A stretch of 6,523 nt of DNA, taken from the NCBI GenBank assembly GCA_021827465.1, contig JAKAVX010000159.1, positions 1 through 6,523 on the forward strand. The letters are read 5' to 3'. Made by a program: the position numbers and the translations under genes. The stretch is from Deltaproteobacteria bacterium. Its GTDB lineage: Bacteria; Desulfobacterota_B; Binatia; Binatales; Binataceae. Of the stretch, positions 5,158-6,523 are shown piece by piece. How positions within the stretch are numbered: position 1 is the stretch's first letter; each line of letters opens with the position of its first letter. Under the pieces are notes generated by a model that was not told the origin of the DNA, did not search any database, and saw only the letters and a list, made by a program, of their open reading frames with translations.

Positions 5158-5688
5158 TTACGGCTGCGAGAGCGTCAGCGTGCAGCTGCCGGTCTGGAGC
5201 GGAGCGAGATTCGCGGCCGACGCTTCGACCGTGACGAATCCCGCCTGCTGCGAGCTGCCGTCCACGCCGGCGCCCGGCGTGATCTGGATGTTCACCGTCC
5301 CGATGTCGGACTCGATCGCGGACGCCGCGGTGTAGGCGACGGCCGTGTATTGGCCTTCATCGTTGATGGTGAGCGCACCGGTGCTGACGAGCAACTCGTA
5401 GCCGCCCGTGCCGCCGACTTGGCGCAGGACGCGGTACGATTGCGCGCCCGCCACGGCCGTCCACGTGACGGTGTTGTAGTTGGTCCCGGACAGCGCCGCG
5501 TTGCCGGTCGTGACCTGCCCCGCGGTCGAGGGTAACGAGTCGCCGTTCGGGCCGACGGCCGCGATCTCGTACTGGTATTCGGTCGATCCGGCCGTACCGA
5601 CGACCGCAACGCTCGGCGCGGCCGGAACGCTCGCAAACCCTTTCGGGATGTCGAGCCCGACGATGGCGCCTTTGATCTGGAATGCCAT
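5158..5688 (-). CDS. FN3/Ig-like capsid-associated protein (decoration or head fibre candidate)
   Basis: A 176-residue beta-rich protein following the major capsid gene. Residues about 22-120 have a fibronectin-III/Ig-like pattern often seen in phage virion proteins: AGSTEYQYEIAAVGPNGD (33-50), NTVTWTAVAGAQSYRVLRQ (72-90), and a strand ending LTINDEGQY. Residues 128-176 form a second short beta unit (IGTVNIQITPGAGVDG, then SCTLTLSQP). The first 18 residues (MAFQIKGAIVGLDIPKGF) may attach it to the capsid. It has no signal peptide or enzyme motif. The ATG at 5688 has GGAGG about eleven bases away, and the gap to the capsid stop is 26 bases, so the two are surely co-transcribed. A surface decoration role is inferred from place and fold; a tail-tip role is less likely this far upstream. 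Confidence 0.65.
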   Translation of the reverse strand: MAFQIKGAIVGLDIPKGFASVPAAPSVAVVGTAGSTEYQYEIAAVGPNGDSLPSTAGQVTTGNAALSGTNYNTVTWTAVAGAQSYRVLRQVGGTGGYELLVSTGALTINDEGQYTAVAYTAASAIESDIGTVNIQITPGAGVDGSSQQAGFVTVEASAANLAPLQTGSCTLTLSQP

Positions 5689-5714
5689 GGTGCTATTCTA
5701 CCTCCGTGCCGCGG

Positions 5715-6523
5715 TTAGGCGGTCTGCAGTTGGACGCGGAACATGTACTGCGGCGCCATGTAGGCGAGGCCGTACATCGCGAAGGGGATGGCGAGCTCGC
5801 GCAGCGTCCCGTCGACGCCGGTCGGGATGCGCAGCACGCTGGGCTCGGGATTGCCGAGATACGGCATCTCCATGGCCTCGGTCCAAACGCCCAGCATGTC
5901 GACGAATTCGTTCGTGCCGTTGGTCGTGTACGAGCCCACGGAGTTGCCCGGCACCACCATGACGGGAATTTCGCCTTGGTCGGTGTCGACGACGCGCACG
6001 CTGAAGCCCGGCACGATTTCGAGACGCTTCGTGCCGGTGATGATGCGCGTGATGCTGAGCTGATCCTCGAACAGCGCCTCGCTGCCGCGAGTCGTGGCGA
6101 TGAGCAGGTCGATCTTGCCGCCCTGGTCGTAGACGGCGTTCACGGCGTTGCGCACGGCCTTCAGCACGCGCTGGTCCGTCCACGGCGTGCGGATGTCGAC
6201 GGCGAAGTTCTGGCCGGCGGGCATCGCCTGATTGGCGATGAAACGCAGGCCGTTGTAGCCGTTCGGATCGTAGTCACCGTTCGGGTCGTTGCCCGGATAG
6301 GTGACGGAAGCGACCGTCTCTTGATAGCGCAGCGTCTCGTTCTGCGCGTCTCGCGCGATCGTTTGCAGGCCGCCTTTGAGTTCGCGGCCCATGAGGTCGT
6401 CGGCCGGGCCGCCGGCGTTGGCTCCGGCGTACTGCCCCTTCAGGCTGATGCCCCGGCGGACGCCGAAGACGGCGACGTTCGAGGTCTTGCGCAGATAGGT
6501 GTTCGTATCGTCGCTGACGGCTC
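5715..6523 (-). CDS. Major capsid protein, N-terminus missing at window edge
   Basis: The last 268 codons of a protein that forms the phage shell; the reading frame is open to the window edge and its start is outside. Visible features fit an HK97-fold capsid protein: a spine-helix-like segment DQRVLKAVRNAVNAVYDQGG, then a strand and turn KIDLLIATTRGSEALFED, a strand-rich section (LEIVPGFSVRVVDTDQGEIP, then VMVVPGNS), and the C-terminal LAIPFAMYGLAYMAPQYMFR followed by VQLQTA. The end with conserved hydrophobic strands and short polar tail is typical for the P/A-domain closure. The Met at 6392 is internal, not the start, since the frame continues upstream with sensible sequence (TYLRKTSNVAVFGVRRGI). 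Position at the head of the module, before decoration and connector genes, supports the call. I cannot tell the subfamily (for example SU10-like versus HK97-like). Confidence 0.75.
   Translation of the reverse strand, partial: AVSDDTNTYLRKTSNVAVFGVRRGISLKGQYAGANAGGPADDLMGRELKGGLQTIARDAQNETLRYQETVASVTYPGNDPNGDYDPNGYNGLRFIANQAMPAGQNFAVDIRTPWTDQRVLKAVRNAVNAVYDQGGKIDLLIATTRGSEALFEDQLSITRIITGTKRLEIVPGFSVRVVDTDQGEIPVMVVPGNSVGSYTTNGTNEFVDMLGVWTEAMEMPYLGNPEPSVLRIPTGVDGTLRELAIPFAMYGLAYMAPQYMFRVQLQTA

Overview
This window is a stretch of the structural (head-to-tail) module of a tailed dsDNA bacteriophage or prophage. Every gene I can support lies on the minus strand, so the module is read from the high coordinates towards position 1. 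The gene order is the classical one for long-tailed phages: major capsid protein, capsid-associated Ig/FN3-like protein, head-tail adaptor, head-closure candidate, HK97-gp10-like neck protein, tail terminator, tail tube, then a tail assembly chaperone with a -1 frame extension. The tail tube followed by a two-frame chaperone, with no sheath gene in the window, points to a siphovirus-like particle. The DNA is GC-rich, and most genes have Shine-Dalgarno sites of the GGAGG type. The host is therefore probably a high-GC bacterium with a canonical anti-SD, but no gene here identifies it more closely.

Layout in transcription order: (a) 6523-5715, the C-terminal 268 codons of the major capsid protein, cut by the window edge. 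(b) 5688-5158, a two-domain beta-rich protein with an FN3/Ig-like core. (c) 5157-5022, a non-coding gap with a perfect 12-bp hairpin and a perfect 12-bp palindrome of the form GAAC-N4-GTTC. (d) 5021-4749, a 90-residue unknown protein. (e) 4745-3804, a head-tail adaptor carrying an extra N-terminal IPT/TIG-like domain. (f) 3807-3367, 3370-2894 and 2893-2393, three tightly coupled neck genes (GTGA and ATGA overlaps, then a directly abutting TAG-ATG). (g) 2377-1883, a membrane protein with a helical charged tail, followed by an overlapping 45-codon ORF at 1893-1756. (h) 1755-1584, a strongly folded non-coding leader. (i) 1583-768, the tail tube. (j) 732-214, the tail assembly chaperone, whose -1 frame continuation runs off the window at position 1.

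The genes together build the connection between the filled head and the tail. The capsid forms the shell; the adaptor, head-closure and gp10-like proteins sit below the portal; the terminator caps the tube; and the chaperone pair coats the tape measure while the tube polymerises. Parts not explained by this scheme are the membrane protein and the tiny ORF inserted between terminator and tube, the TIG domain fused to the adaptor, and the folded RNA regions before the tail tube and after the capsid block. The portal, protease, scaffold and the capsid N-terminus would lie beyond 6523; the tape measure and baseplate genes would lie before position 1.
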